In this document: positions 4,675 to 5,503 of the stretch, one piece after another
Position numbering within the stretch: the first letter of the stretch is position 1
How the letters are laid out: every line of letters begins with the position of its first letter
Assembly (NCBI GenBank): GCA_018829865.1
Contig: JAHJTR010000059.1
Coordinates: 1 to 5,503, forward strand
DNA length: 5,503 nt
From: Patescibacteria group bacterium
GTDB taxonomy: Bacteria > Patescibacteriota > Gracilibacteria > UBA1369 > JAHJTR01
Direction of reading: 5' to 3'
Translations under genes and position numbers: made by a program
Notes under the pieces: model-generated
Told to the model about the DNA's origin: nothing
Databases searched by the model: none
Seen by the model: only the letters and a program-made list of their open reading frames with translations

Positions 4675-5304
4675 GTGAAAATAAAAATTGCTCCATCAAT
4701 TCTATCTGCTGATTTTGGAAAGCTTAATGAGGACATTGCTAGTATTGAGCCTTTTTGTGATTGGGTGCACGTGGATGTGATGGATGGGCATTTTGTGCCG
4801 AATATTACTATTGGTGCTCCTGTTGTTAAGAAAATTAAGACGGGGCTTTTGATGGATTGCCATTTGATGATTGAGAATCCTGAAAAATATGTTGATGATT
4901 TTTGTAAGGCCGGGGCGGATTTGATTACTGTGCATAGCGAAGCGACTGAGGATTTAGCGGGGTTGATTAAGCAGATTAAGGATGCTGGTTGCAAGGTTGG
5001 GGTTTCGATTAAGCCTAAGACTTCGGTTGATGAGATTTTGCCTTATTTGGGTGATCTTGATGTGGTTTTGGTGATGAGTGTGGAGCCTGGGTTTGGTGGA
5101 CAGAGTTTTATGGAGAATTCTTTGGATAAAATTAGAATGCTTCGTAAGCTTGAGCCTAATTTGGATATTGAGGTTGATGGAGGAATAAACGCTGAGACTG
5201 CAAAGCAAGTTATTTTAGCGGGTGCGAATGTGCTTGTGTCGGGGAGTTATATTTTTGGGGCGGAGGATAGGGAAGCGGCTATTTTGAGTTTGAAGGGGGA
5301 ATAG
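4675..5304 (+). CDS. rpe: Ribulose-phosphate 3-epimerase
   Basis: Rpe interconverts ribulose 5-phosphate and xylulose 5-phosphate in the cytoplasm. The product is a TIM barrel of 209 residues from GTG 4675, close to the usual 210-225. Motifs: IAPSILSADFGKL (5-17), VHVDVMDGHFVPNITIG (31-47, with metal and catalytic residues H32 and D34), DCHLMI (61-66, metal ligand H63), VMSVEPGFGGQSF (133-145, phosphate region) and EVDGGIN (166-172, D168). The frame stays open upstream to an ATG at 4588, but that would add 29 residues with no family counterpart, overlap the dehydrogenase stop and translate through the -10 promoter. ATG 4642 lies inside the -10 element. GTG 4675 is therefore preferred, although it has no Shine-Dalgarno. 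GC content is higher than in the TOMM genes (27 of 60 in 4981-5040). It converges on the antitoxin gene with a 9-bp gap. Confidence 0.93.
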   Translation: MKIKIAPSILSADFGKLNEDIASIEPFCDWVHVDVMDGHFVPNITIGAPVVKKIKTGLLMDCHLMIENPEKYVDDFCKAGADLITVHSEATEDLAGLIKQIKDAGCKVGVSIKPKTSVDEILPYLGDLDVVLVMSVEPGFGGQSFMENSLDKIRMLRKLEPNLDIEVDGGINAETAKQVILAGANVLVSGSYIFGAEDREAAILSLKGE

Positions 5305-5313
5305 GATTTGGAT

Positions 5314-5503
5314 TTAAGCTTTTGATTTTAGATTAATCATATCGAAGACTTTTACTTCTATTTTTAGTTCTTTTTCAAGTTTGTCAGATTCGATTGCAAG
5401 ATCGTAGTTTGATTGAAGGTTTAACCAGAATTCGGCTGATGTGCCAAAAAATTTACTCAGTCTTAATGCGGTGTTGGCGCTGATTGATCTTTTGTTGCGG
5501 ATA
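5314..5503 (-). CDS. higA: HigA-family (XRE) antitoxin, C-terminal part (5' end outside window)
   Basis: The last 62 codons of a minus-strand gene are visible, entering at the right edge and ending at TAA (5316-5314). The fragment contains ISANTALRLSKFFGTSAEFW followed by LNLQSNYDLAIES, which matches the HigA/VapI-type pattern ISxxxALRLxKxFGxSxEFWLNLQxxYDL, that is, the last helices of the helix-turn-helix domain and the family-typical tail. A charged C-terminal extension (KLEKELKIEVKVFDMINLKSKA) follows. HigA proteins neutralise a HigB-type mRNA-cleaving toxin and repress their own operon. The toxin gene normally sits upstream of the antitoxin, which would be beyond the right edge. No terminator was found in the 9-bp gap to rpe. 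Confidence 0.85.
   Translation of the reverse strand, partial: IRNKRSISANTALRLSKFFGTSAEFWLNLQSNYDLAIESDKLEKELKIEVKVFDMINLKSKA

Noticed and set aside
4656..5208. Long minus-strand frames opposite rpe
   Set aside because: They are antisense to a well-identified enzyme, have low-complexity composition, and arise from the G/T-rich top strand.

Overview
The window looks like a low-GC bacterial chromosome carrying a thiazole/oxazole-modified microcin (TOMM, streptolysin S-type) biosynthetic cassette between two pentose-phosphate genes. The standard code fits: Trp is TGG, no gene holds an in-frame TGA, and stops are TAA, TAG and one TGA. Shine-Dalgarno sites are weak or missing at most starts. The top strand is strongly G- and T-rich. 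Small genome, adjacent rpiB and rpe, and a G/T-skewed strand would suit a candidate-phyla (Patescibacteria-like) lineage, but this is only an inference and the lineage is not settled by the sequence.

Layout, left to right: the 3' end of rpiB (1-198, +); a SagC-type leader-binding protein (204-1067, +); a small three-helix membrane protein on the opposite strand (1064-1354, -); a 76-bp divergent intergenic region with a palindrome and weak promoters; two tandem paralogous genes (1431-1901 and 1922-2455, +), each coding for a conserved leader, a tract of eight cysteines, a shared LAPLG motif and then a three-helix membrane domain; a SagD-type YcaO cyclodehydratase (2483-3793, +); a SagB-type FMN azoline dehydrogenase (3798-4595, +); rpe with its own extended -10 promoter (4675-5304, +); and the C-terminal part of a HigA-type antitoxin (5314-5503, -).

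How it would work: the SagC-like protein binds the leader of the poly-Cys precursors and presents them to the YcaO enzyme, which uses ATP to cyclise cysteines to thiazolines. The SagB-like enzyme oxidises these to thiazoles. The unusual part is the substrate. Classical SagA-type precursors are short soluble peptides, whereas here both candidates carry about 120 residues of membrane protein after the Cys tract. That suggests a membrane-anchored polythiazole, or a precursor fused to its own immunity or export domain. No transporter, leader peptidase or CAAX protease gene is present in the window.

The cassette is much more AT-rich than its flanks (hand counts of single 60-base lines: 11/60 and 12/60 G+C inside, 34/60 in rpiB and 27/60 in rpe). 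This is consistent with a transferred block inserted between rpiB and rpe. No tRNA, rRNA, CRISPR array, insertion sequence or convincing intrinsic terminator between genes was seen.
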